NCBI GenBank assembly: GCA_964019055.1
Contig: OZ025207.1
Location: 2,273,001-2,337,000, forward strand
Length of the DNA: 64,000 nucleotides
Source: Anthopleura xanthogrammica
Taxonomy: Eukaryota > Cnidaria > Anthozoa > Actiniaria > Actiniidae
Direction of reading: 5' to 3'
The notes under the pieces are model-generated. The model searched no databases, had not been told where the DNA came from, and was given only the letters and a program-made list of their open reading frames with translations. Shown one piece after another: positions 25,940-38,765 of this stretch. The position numbers were made by a program, and so were the translations under genes. The first letter of the stretch is position 1, and every line of letters starts with the position of its first letter.

Positions 25940-28900
25940 TAATTCTAATACTAATTAATATCGTCATCTATACGTGTCTTTTTGCGCACTCTAAATTCAA
26001 TCAGAGCATCAATTCTAATAGTAATTAATAAGGTCATCTATCAATGGCCTCTTGCGCACTTTAAATTAAATCAGAGCATCAATTCTAATAGTAATTATTA
26101 TCGTCATCTATCCGTGTCTTCTTGCGCACTCTAAATTCGATAAAAGCATCATTGCTAAGAGTAATTGATATCGTAATCTATCCTTGTCTTTTGGTGCACT
26201 CTAAATTCGATGAAAGCATCAATTCTAATACTCATTCATATCGTCATCTATCCGTGTCTTCTTGCGCACTCTAAATTGAAAAAAACCATTAATTCTAATA
26301 CTAATTAATATCGTCATCAATCCGTGTCCTCTTGCGTACTCTAAATTAGATCAAATCATCATTGCTAATTCTTGCACACTCTAAATTAAATCAGAGCATG
26401 AACTCTAATAGTAATAAATATCGTCATCAATTCGTGTCTTCTTGCGCTCTCTAAATTAAATCAGAGCATCAATTCTAATAGTAATTATTATCGTCATCTA
26501 TCCGTGTCTTCTTGCGCACTCTAAATTCGATAAAAGCATCATTGCTAAGAGTAATTGATATCGTAATCTATCCTTGTCTTTTTGTGCACTCTAAATTCGA
26601 TGAAAGCATCAATTCTAATACTAATTCATATCGTCATCTATCCGTGTCTTCTTGCGCACTCTAAATTCAATCAAAGCATCAATTCGAATAGTAAATAATA
26701 TCGTCATCAATCCTTGTCTTTTTGCGCACTCTAAATTCGATGAAAGCATCAATTCTAATACTAATTCATATCGTCATCTATCCGTGTCTTCTTGCGCACT
26801 CTAAATTGAAAAAAAACCATTAATTCTAATACTAATTAATATCGTCATCTATACGTGTCTTTTTGCGCACTCTAAATTCAATCAAAGCATCAATTCGAAT
26901 AGTAAATAATATCGTCATCAATCCTTGTCTTTTTGCGCACTCTAAATTCAATCAAAGCATCAATTCTAACAGTAATTAATATCGTCATGAATCCTTGTCT
27001 TTTTGCGCGCTCTAAATTCAATCAAAGCACCAATTCTAATAGTAATTGATATCGTCATCAATACGTGTCTTCTTGCACACTCTAAATTCGATAAAAGCAT
27101 CAATTCTAATACTAATTAATATCGTCGTCAATCCGTGTGTTCTTGCGCACTCTAAATTAAATCAGAGCATCAATTGTAATAGTAATTAATATCGTCATCA
27201 ATCCGTGTCTTCTTGCGCACTCTAAATTAGATCAAATCATCATTGCTAGTTCTTGCACACTCTAAATTAAATCAGAGCATCAATTCTAATAGTAATTAAT
27301 ATCGTCATCAATCCGTGTCTTTTTGCGCACTCTAAATTCGATGAAAGCATCAATTCTAATAGTAAATAATATCGTCATCTATCCGTGTCTTCTTGCGCAC
27401 TCTAAATTGAAAAAAAACCATTAATTCTAATACTAATTAATATCGTCATCTATACGTGTCTTTTTGCGCACTCTAAATTCAATCAAAGCATCAATTCGAA
27501 TAGTAAATAATATCGTCATCAATCCTTGTCTTCTTGCACACTCTAAATTCGATAAAAGCATCAATTCTAATACTAATTAATATCGTCATCAATCCTTGTC
27601 TTTTTGCGCACTCTAAATTCAATCAAAGCATCAATTCTAACAGTAATTAATATCGTCATGAATCCTTGTCTTTTTGCGCGCTCTAAATTCAATCAAAGCA
27701 CCAATTCTAATAGTAATTGATATCGTCATCAATACGTGTCTTCTTGCACACTCTAAATTCGATAAAAGCATCAATTCTAATACTAATTAATATCGTCGTC
27801 AATCCGTGTGTTCTTGCGCACTCTAAATTAAATCAGAGCATCAATTGTAATAGTAATTAATATCGTCATCAATGCGTGTCTTCTTGCGCACGTTAAATTA
27901 AATCAGAGCATCAATTCTAATAGTAATTAATATCGTCATCAATCCGTGTCTTTTTGCGCACTCTAAATTCGATAAAAGCATCAATTCTAAAAGTTATTAT
28001 TATCGTCATCAATTCGTGTCTTCTTGCGCACTCTAAATTCGATAAAAGCATCATTGCTAAGAGTAATTGATATCGTCATCAATTCGTGTCTTCTTGCGCA
28101 CTCTAAATTGAAAAAAAACCATTAATTCTAATACTAATTAATATCGTCATCTATACGTGTCTTTTTGCGCACTCTAAATTCAATCAGAGCATCAATTCTA
28201 ATAGTAATTAATAAGGTCATCTATCAATGGCCTCTTGCGCACTTTAAATTAAATCAGAGCATCAATTCTAATAGTAATTATTATCGTCATCTATCCGTGT
28301 CTTCTTGCGCACTCTAAATTCGATAAAAGCATCATTGCTAAGAGTAATTGATATCGTAATCTATCCTTGTCTTTTGGTGCACTCTAAATTCGATGAAAGC
28401 ATCAATTCTAATACTCATTCATATCGTCATCTATCCGTGTCTTCTTGCGCACTCTAAATTGAAAAAAACCATTAATTCTAATACTAATTAATATCGTCAT
28501 CAATCCGTGTCCTCTTGCGTACTCTAAATTAGATCAAATCATCATTGCTAATTCTTGCACACTCTAAATTAAATCAGAGCATGAACTCTAATAGTAATAA
28601 ATATCATCATCAATTCGTGTCTTCTTGCGCTCTCTAAATTAAATCAGAGCATCAATTCTAATAGTAATTATTATCGTCATCTATCCGTGTCTTCTTGCGC
28701 ACTCTAAATTCGATAAAAGCATCATTGCTAAGAGTAATTGATATCGTAATCTATCCTTGTCTTTTTGTGCACTCTAAATTCGATGAAAGCATCAATTCTA
28801 ATACTAATTCATATCGTCATCTATCCGTGTCTTCTTGCGCACTCTAAATTCAATCAAAGCATCAATTCGAATAGTAAATAATATCGTCATCAATCCTTGT

Positions 28901-30365
28901 CTTTTTGCGCACTCTAAATTCGATGAAAGCATCAATTCTAATACTAATTCATATCGTCATCTATCCGTGTCTTCTTGCGCACTCTAAATTGAAAAAAAAC
29001 CATTAATTCTAATACTAATTAATATCGTCATCTATACGTGTCTTTTTGCGCACTCTAAATTCAATCAAAGCATCAATTCGAATAGTAAATAATATCGTCA
29101 TCAATCCTTGTCTTTTTGCGCACTCTAAATTCAATCAAAGCATCAATTCTAACAGTAATTAATATCGTCATGAATCCTTGTCTTTTTGCGCGCTCTAAAT
29201 TCAATCAAAGCACCAATTCTAATAGTAATTGATATCGTCATCAATACGTGTCTTCTTGCACACTCTAAATTCGATAAAAGCATCAATTCTAATACTAATT
29301 AATATCGTCGTCAATCCGTGTGTTCTTGCGCACTCTAAATTAAATCAGAGCATCAATTGTAATAGTAATTAATATCGTCATCAATCCGTGTCTTCTTGCG
29401 CACTCTAAATTAGATCAAATCATCATTGCTAGTTCTTGCACACTCTAAATTAAATCAGAGCATCAATTCTAATAGTAATTAATATCGTCATCAATCCGTG
29501 TCTTTTTGCGCACTCTAAATTCGATGAAAGCATCAATTCTAATAGTAAATAATATCGTCATCTATCCGTGTCTTCTTGCGCACTCTAAATTGAAAAAAAA
29601 CCATTAATTCTAATACTAATTAATATCGTCATCTATACGTGTCTTTTTGCGCACTCTAAATTCAATCAAAGCATCAATTCGAATAGTAAATAATATCGTC
29701 ATCAATCCTTGTCTTCTTGCACACTCTAAATTCGATAAAAGCATCAATTCTAATACTAATTAATATCGTCATCAATCCTTGTCTTTTTGCGCACTCTAAA
29801 TTCAATCAAAGCATCAATTCTAACAGTAATTAATATCGTCATGAATCCTTGTCTTTTTGCGCGCTCTAAATTCAATCAAAGCACCAATTCTAATAGTAAT
29901 TGATATCGTCATCAATACGTGTCTTCTTGCACACTCTAAATTCGATAAAAGCATCAATTCTAATACTAATTAATATCGTCGTCAATCCGTGTGTTCTTGC
30001 GCACTCTAAATTAAATCAGAGCATCAATTGTAATAGTAATTAATATCGTCATCAATGCGTGTCTTCTTGCGCACGTTAAATTAAATCAGAGCATCAATTC
30101 TAATAGTAATTAATATCGTCATCAATCCGTGTCTTTTTGCGCACTCTAAATTCGATAAAAGCATCAATTCTAAAAGTTATTATTATCGTCATCAATTCGT
30201 GTCTTCTTGCGCACTCTAAATTCGATAAAAGCATCATTGCTAAGAGTAATTGATATCGTCATCAATTCGTGTCTTCTTGCGCACTCTAAATTGAAAAAAA
30301 ACCATTAATTCTAATACTAATTAATATCGTCATCTATACGTGTCTTTTTGCGCACTCTAAATTCA
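25940..30365. repeat. 2183-bp tandem higher-order duplication
   Basis: Copies at about 25940-28122 and 28123-30305 match at a displacement of 2183 bp. The rare variant atcaatgcgtgt occurs at 27871 and 30054, and the aggtcatcta monomer at 26031 and 28214. The non-multiple of ten comes from A-run length differences in the 'attgaaaaaaa' monomers. A third partial copy lies around 40250-41960, displaced 11698 bp from 28550-30260. Confidence 0.85.
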
Positions 30366-30539
30366 ATGAAAGCATCAATTCTAATAGTAATTAATATCGT
30401 CATCAATCCTTGTCTTTTTGCTCGCTCTAAATTCAATCAAAGCATCAATTCTAATACTAATTAATATCGTCATCAATCCGTGTCTTCTTGCACACTCTAA
30501 ATTAGATACAATCATCATTGCTAGTTCTTGCACACTCTA

Positions 30540-31800
30540 AATTAAATCAGAGCATCAATTCTAATAGTAATTAATATCGTCATCAATCCGTGTCTTTTTG
30601 CGCACTCCAAATTCGATAAAAACATCAATTCTAAAAGTTATTATTATCGTCATCAATTCGTGTCTTCTTGCGCACTCTAAATTCGATAAAAGCATCATTG
30701 CTAAGAGTAATTGATATCGTAATCTATCCTTGTCTTTTTGTGCACTCTAAATTCGATAAAAACATCAATTCTAAAAGTTATTATTATCGTCATCAATTCG
30801 TGTCTTCTTGCGCACTCTAAATTCGATAAAAGCATCATTGCTAAGAGTAATTGATATCGTAATCTATCCTTGTCTTTTTGTGCACTCTAAATTCGATGAA
30901 AGCATCAATTCTAATACTAATTCATATCGTCATCTATCCGTGTCTTCTTGCGCACTCTAAATTAGATCAAATCATCATTCCTAAGAGTAATTGATATCGT
31001 AATCTATCCTTGTCTTTTTGTGCACTCTAAATTCGATGAAAGCATCAATTCTAATACTAATTCATATCGTCATCTATCCGTGTCTTCTTGCGCACTCTAA
31101 ATTGAAAAAAACCATTAATTCTAATACTAATTAATATCGTCATCAATCCGTGTCTTCTTGCGCACTTTAAATTCAGTCAAAGCATCAATTCTAATAGTAA
31201 TTAATATCGTCATGAATCCGTGTCTTCTTGCGCACTCTAAATTCAATCAAAGCATCAATTCTAATAGTAATTAATATCGTCATCAATCCGTGTCTTCTTG
31301 CGCACTCTAAATTCGATAAAAGCATCATTGCTAAGAGTAATTGATATCGTAATCTATCCTTGTCTTTTTGTGCACTCTAAATTCAATCAAAGCATCAATT
31401 CTAATAGTAATTAATATCGTCATATATCCTTGTCTTTTTGCTCGCTCTAAATTCAATCAAAGCATCAATTCTAATACTAATTCATATCGTCATGAATCCT
31501 TGTCTTTTTGCGCGCTCTAAATTCAATCAAAGCATCAATTCTAACAGTAATTAATATCGTCATGAATCCTTGTCTTTTTGCGCGCTCTAAATTCAATCAA
31601 AGCACCAATTCTAATAGTAATTGATATCGTCATCAATACGTGTCTTCTTGCACACTCTAAATTCGATAAAAGCATCAATTCTAATACTAATTAATATCGT
31701 CGTCAATCCGTGTGTTCTTGCGCACTCTAAATTAAATCAGAGCATCAATTGTAATAGTAATTAATATCGTCATCAATCCGTGTCTTCTTGCGCACGTTAA
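30540..31800. repeat. 1.26-kb block, copy 1 (copy 2 at 43148-44408)
   Basis: At a displacement of 12608 bp this stretch matches 43148-44408. Shared rare variants are cactccaaat (30603 and 43211) and cactttaaattcagtc (31163 and 43771). Similarity fails upstream of 30540 and after about 31800, where this copy switches to a catcattgctcag monomer. Confidence 0.75.
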
Positions 31801-33284
31801 ATTAAATCAGAGCATCATTGCTCAGAGTAATTAATATCCTCGTCAATCTGTGTCTTCTTGCGCAATCTAAATTGAAAAAAACCATTAATTCTAATACTAA
31901 TTAATATCGTCATCAATCCGTGTCTTCTTGCGCACTTTAAATTCAGTCAAAGCATCAATTCTAATAGTAATTAATATCGTCATGAATCCGTGTCTTCTTG
32001 CGCACTCTAAATTCAATCAAAGCATCAATTCTAATAGTAATTAATATCGTCATCAATCCGTGTCTTCTTGCGCACTCTAAATTCGATAAAAGCATCATTG
32101 CTAAGAGTAATTGATATCGTAATCTATCCTTGTCTTTTTGTGCACTCTAAATTCGATGAAAGCATCAATTCTAATACTAATTCATATCGTCATCTATCCG
32201 TGTCTTCTTGCGCACTCTAAATTCGATAAAAGCATCATTCCTAAGAGTAATTGATATCGTAATCTATCCTTGTCTTTTTGTGCACTCTAAATTCGATGAA
32301 AGCATCAATTCTAATACTAATTCATATCGTCATCTATCCGTGTCTTCTTGCGCACTCTAAATTCGATAAAAGCATCATTCCTAAGAGTAATTGATATCGT
32401 AATCTATCCTTGTCTTTTTGTGCACTCTAAATTCGATGAAAGCATCAATTCTAATACTAATTCATATCGTCATCTATCCGTGTCTTCTTGCGCACTCTAA
32501 ATTGAAAAAAAAAACCATTAATTCTAATACTAATTAATATCGTCATCTATACGTGTCTTTTTGCGCACTCTAAATTCAATCAAAGCATCAATTCGAATAG
32601 TAAATAATATCGTCATCAATCCTTGTCTTTTTGCGCACTCTAAATTCAATCAAAGCATCAATTCTAATAGTAATTAATATCGTCATCAATCCTTGTCTTT
32701 TTGCGCACTCTAAATTCAATCAAAGCATCATTTCTAATAGTAATTAATATCGTCATGAATACTTGTCTTTTTGCGCGCTCTAAATTCAATCAAAGCACCA
32801 ATTCTAATAGTAATTAATATCGTCATCAATTCGTGTCATCTTGCGCTCTCGAAATTAAATCAGAGCATCAATTGTAATAATAATTAATATCGTCATCTAT
32901 CCGTGTCTTCTTGCGCACTCTAAATTCGATAAAAGCATCATTGCTAAGAGCAATTAATATCGTCGTCAATCCGTGTCTTCTTGCGCACGTTAAATTCAAT
33001 CAGAGCATCAATTTTAATAGTAATTAATAAGGTCATCTATCAATGGCCTCTTGCGCACTTTAAATTAAATCAAAGCATCATTGCTAAGAGTAATTAATAT
33101 CCTCGTCAATCTGTATCTTCTTGCGCAATCTACATTGAAAAAAACCATCAATTCTAATAGTAATTCATATCGTCATCAATCCTTGTCTTCTTGCACACTC
33201 TAAATTCGATAAAAGCATCAATTCTAATACTAATTAATATCGTCGTCAATCCGTGTGTTCTTGCGCACTCTAAATTAAATCAGA

Positions 33285-36200
33285 GCATCAATTGTAATAG
33301 TAATTAATATCGTCATCAATCCGTGTCTTCTTGCGCACTCTAAATTAGATCAAATCATCATTGCTAATTCTTGCACACTCTAAATTAAATCAGAACATCA
33401 ATTCTAATAGTAATAAATATCGTCATCAATCCGTGTCTTCTTGCGCACTCTAAATGCGATAAAAGCATCAATTCTAATAGTAATTAATATCGTCATCAAA
33501 CCGTGTCTTCTTGCGCACTCTAAATTCAATCAAAGCATCAATTCTAATAGTAATTAATATCGTCATCAATCCTTGTCTTTTTGCTCGCTCTAAATTCAAT
33601 CAAAGCATCAATTCTAATAGTAATTAATATCGTCATCAATCCGTGTCTTTTTGCGCACTCTAAATTAGATCAAATCATCATTGCTAATTCTTGCACACTC
33701 TAAATTAAATCAGAGCATCAATTCTAATAGTAATAAATATCGTCATCAATCCGTGTCTTCTTGCGCACTCTAAATGCGATAAAAGCATCAATTCTAATAG
33801 TAATTAATATCGTAATGAATCCTTGTCTTTTTGCGCGCTCTAAATTCAATCAAAGCACCAATTCTAATAGTAATTAATATCGTCATCAATATGTGACTTC
33901 TTGCGCACTCTAAATTAAATCAGAGCATCAATTCTAATAGTAATTATTATCGTCATCTATCCGTGTCTTCTTGCGCACTCTAAATTCGATAAAAGCATCA
34001 TTGCTCAGAGTAATTGATATCGTAATCTATCCTTCTCTTTTTGTGCACTCTAAATTCGATGAAAGCATCAATTCTAATACTAATTCGTATCGTCATCTAT
34101 CCGTGTCTTCTTGCGCACTCTAAATTGAAAAAAACAATTAATTCTAATACTAATTAATATCGTCATCTATCCGTGTCTTTTTGCGCACTCTAAATTCAAT
34201 CAAAGCATCAATTCGAATAGTAATTAATATCGTCATCAATCCTTGTCTTTTTGCGCACTCTAAATTCAATCAAAGCATCAATTCTAACAGTAATTAATAT
34301 CGTCATGAATCCTTGTCTCTTTGCGCGCTCTAAATTCAATCAAAGCACCAATTCTAATAGTAATTAATATCGTCATCAATACGTGTCTTCTTGCACACTC
34401 TAAATTCGATAAAAGCATCAATTCTAATAGTAATTAATATCGTCGTCAATCCGTGTGTTCTTGCGCACTCTAAATTAAATCAGAGCATCAATTCTAATAC
34501 TAATTAATATCGTCGTCAATCCGTGTGTTCTTGCGCACTCTAAATTAAATCAGAGCATCAATTCTAATAATAATTAATATCGTCATCAATCCGTATCTTC
34601 TTGCGCACTCTAAATTAAATCAGAGCATCAATTCTAATAGTAATTATTATCGTCATCTATCCGTGTCTTCTTGCGCACTCTAAATTCGATAAAAGCATCA
34701 TTGCTCAGAGTAATTGATATCGTAATCTATCCTTGTCTTTTTGTGCACTCTAAATTCGATGAAAGCATCAATTCTAATACTAATTCATATCGTCATCTAT
34801 CCGTGTCTTCTTGCGCACTCTAAATTGAAAAAAAACCATTAATTCTAATACTAATTCATATCGTCATCTATCCGTGTCTTCTTGCGCACTCTAAATTCAA
34901 TCAAAGCATCAATTCTAATAGTAATTATTATCGTCATCAATCCTTGTCTTTTTGCACACTCTAAATTCAATCAAAGCATCAATTCTAATAGTAATTAATA
35001 TCGTTGTCAATCCGAGTGTTCTTGCGCACTCTAAATTAAATCAGAGCATCAATTCTAATAGTAATTAATAAGGTCATCTATCAATGGCCTCTTGCGCAAT
35101 TTAAATTAAATCAAAGCATCATTGCTCAGAGTAATTAATATCCTCGTCAATCTGTGTCTTCTTGCGCAATCTACATTGAATAAAACCATCAATTCTAATA
35201 CTAATTAATATCGTCATCAATCCGTGTCTTCTTGCGCACTCTAAATTAGATCCAATCAGCATTGCTAATTCTTGCACACTCTAAATTAAATCAGAGCATG
35301 AACTCTAATAGTAATAAATATCGTCATCAATTCGTGTCTTCTTGCGCTCTCTAAATTAAATCAGAGCATCAATTCTAATAGTAATTAATAAGGTCATCTA
35401 TCAATGGCCTCTTGCGCACTTTAAATTAAATCAGAGCATCAATTCTAATAGTAATTATTATCGTCATCTATCCGTGTCTTCTTGCGCACTCTAAATTCGA
35501 TAAAAGCATCATTGCTAAGAGTAATTGATATCGTAATCTATCCTTGTCTTTTTGTGCACTCTAAATTCGATGAAAGCATCAATTCTAATACTCATTCATA
35601 TCGTCATCTATCCGTGTCTTTTTGCGCACTCTAAATTCGATAAAAGCATCAATTCTAATAGTAATTAATATCGTCGTCAATCCGTGTGTTCTTGCGCACT
35701 CTAAATTAAATCAGAGCATCAATTCTAATAGTAATTAATAAGGTCATCTATCAATGGCCTCTTGCGCAATTTAAATTAAATCAAAGCATCATTGCTCAGA
35801 GTAATTAATATCCTCGTCAATCTGTGTCTTCTTGCGCAATCTACATTGAATAAAACCATCAATTCTAATACTAATTAATATCGTCATCAATCCGTGTCTT
35901 CTTGCGTACTCTAAATTAGATCCAATCAGCATTGCTAATTCTTGCACACTCTAAATTAAATCAGAGCATGAACTCTAATAGTAATAAATATCGTCATCAA
36001 TTCGTGTCTTCTTGCGCTCTCTAAATTAAATCAGAGCATCAATTCTAATAGTAATTAATAAGGTCATCTATCAATGGCCTCTTGCGCACTTTAAATTAAA
36101 TCAGAGCATCAATTCTAATAGTAATTATTATCGTCATCTATCCGTGTCTTCTTGCGCACTCTAAATTCGATAAAAGCATCATTGCTAAGAGTAATTGATA

Positions 36201-38765
36201 TCGTAATCTATCCTTGTCTTTTTGTGCACTCTAAATTCGATGAAAGCATCAATTCTAATACTCATTCATATCGTCATCTATCCGTGTCTTTTTGCGCACT
36301 CTAAATTCGATAAAAGCATCATTGCTAAGAGTAACTGATATCGTAATCTATCCTTGTCTTTTTGTGCACTGTAAATTCGATGAAAGCATCAATTCTAATA
36401 CTAATTCATATCGTCATCTATCCGTGTCTTCTTGCGCACTCTAAATTGAAAAAAAACAATTAATTCTAATACTAATTAATATCGTCATCTATCCGTGTCT
36501 TTTTTCGCACTCTAAATTCAATCAAAGCATCAATTCGAATAGTAATTAATATCGTCATCAATCCTTGTCTTTTTGCGCACTCTAAATTCAATCAAAGCAT
36601 CAATTCTAACAGTAATTAATATCGTCAAGAATCCTTGTCTCTTTGCGCGCTCTAAATTCAATCAAAGCACCAATTCTAATAGTAATTAATATCGTCATCA
36701 ATACGTGTCTTCTTGCACACTCTAAATTCGATAAAAGCATCAATTCTAATAGTAATTAATATCGTCGTCAATCCGTGTGTTCTTGCGCACTCTAAATTAA
36801 ATCAGAGCATCAATTCTAATACTAATTAATATCGTCATCAATCCGTGTCTTCTTGCGCACGTTAAATTAAATCAGAGCATCAATTCTAATACTAATTAAT
36901 ATCGTTTAAATCACAGCATCATTGCTAAGAGCAATTAATATCGTCGTCAATCCGTGTGTTCTTGCGCTCTCTAAATTAAATCAGAGCATCAATTCTAATA
37001 ATATATAGATTTAGGCACTGCCTAAAAGCGGAGCTCCCATAAATAATATATTTAGTGCTAAAAACGTGACAATTGTGTGACGCGGCATAACGCTGGTTAT
37101 AGCGTTACCACTTCGTTTGATTTTACCAGAATCCAGGAGGAAAAACTAAAAGAAAAACCATTATTTTAAGCCTTCAAAAGCATTAGAAAACTTTTCAATT
37201 CGAAGAAAAATAATCATAGATCGTAGAGCATATGAATACATGTATAGAACAAAGGATTTTATTCAGCAAATCTTAGTAATCAAAGTTGTAAGTTTTTTAG
37301 GTGGAAAGTGAACTACACTGAAAATTGTCGAAAAATATTACTGATAAGCTTAAGCTTACATTCACTTGAACTTCACATGTAAAAAGAGACATATTCATTA
37401 ATGCAAGATAATAATTTTCTTTGTTAGTAAGTTGGTCTTTGAAAAGTTTTTTTTTCAGATTTATTCTTAACTTTATTATCGAGCGAAATATCTTACAAAA
37501 ACATAAGCTTATCCTTAAAAAAAAAACAAGCTCATCATTTTTGCGATTGTGTAATAGTAATAGCTGGAAAAGCCAGATAAATAGCAAATATTTGGTGTGA
37601 TATGTATTCCTTTTTCATATTTCATTCAACATTAAAATAAATTATCTATAAAAATGTCAAAATATTCATATGATTATGAAACTGGAATCTTGTTTTGACT
37701 TCGCGTGAGGTTCGCTGGCCGTCAAATATGTTTTTTCAAAGAACCAAGTCTTTTTACTAAGTCTTAGCCTTTTTTCTTGAAATGGGATCAAAAACAAAAG
37801 ATCAAAGCTTCAAATATCGCTTTTTTGGTTCACAAGTATTGAAGAAAAAGATGATAAAAATCTAGAATGCAGTAAAAACGACAAACTATCCAAGTTTTTC
37901 TGACAATGTTTGCCGAACCAAAGTCCTTGGCTTGTCTGAGAGTTTCTCCAGCTAGTTTACACATTTCTTGTCGATTTTTTACGAAATATTAGTTAAAATT
38001 AATGAATTTACCTTCTATGAAGTGTTTTCTACGGAACTGAAATATCATTCTTGCAGTATAATCAGGTTTTTCTGGTCTACAGGCCACTTTTTCTCTCACT
38101 GAAGTTTCAGTCACGAAACTTCATCTAATCGTAAGATTAAGAATCTTCCCTCGCTTTCCCTCGCTAAATCTTCTTTAGCAAGTCGCTAAAGTCGAAAAAT
38201 TGTTTTTGTTCACTTTAAGACAGACATGACTTCGACTAAACGTATTTTTCGCATTGCAAAAATAAGAAAAAATACTTCTTGATCCATCTTTGACTACATT
38301 ATTGCAATTTTTCTGTGCATTTGTGAGTAAGCAAAGCGCGCGGGAACCCTGTGCAAAGTGGTACACGGACGGACGTATGTATGTATGTACGTATGTATGT
38401 ATGTATGTATGTATGTATGTATGGACAAGATGATGACGTAATCAAGCCATGAAAAATCAACTCGATGGGTTACCATTTTTTCTTAAGTATGGTGCTCCGC
38501 TCGCGCGGGAGCTCCGCTAATAATTAATATCGTCATCAATCCGTATCTTCTTGCGCACTCTAAATTAAATCAGAGCATCAATTCTAATAGTAATTATTAT
38601 CGTCATCTATCCGTGTCTTCTTGCGCACTCTAAATTCGATAAAAGCATCATTGCTAAGAGTAATTGATATCGTAATCTATCCTTGTCTTTTTGTGCACTC
38701 TAAATTCGATGAAAGCATCAATTCTAATACTAATTCATATCGTCATCTATCCGTGTCTTCTTGCG
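33285..38765. repeat. Transposon-tagged block, copy 2 (copy 1 at 13600-18270)
   Basis: This is the displaced partner of 13600-18270. It is about 810 bp longer because an internal segment near 35060-36290 is duplicated: the aataaggtca monomer occurs near 35070 and again near 35730. The expansion lies in satellite, not in the inserted element, so array length kept changing after the large duplication. Confidence 0.85.
37004..38518. mobile_element. 1515-bp non-autonomous DNA-transposon-like insertion, copy 2
   Basis: It appears identical to the element at 16509-18023: a constant displacement of 20495 bp holds along its whole length, including its A-runs and the GTAT microsatellite. The three short minus-strand frames translate identically in both. 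The same satellite monomer is interrupted at the same base, so this is a copy made by amplification of the locus and not a second transposition. It has the same terminal palindrome, inset inverted repeat and lack of coding potential. Confidence 0.8.
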
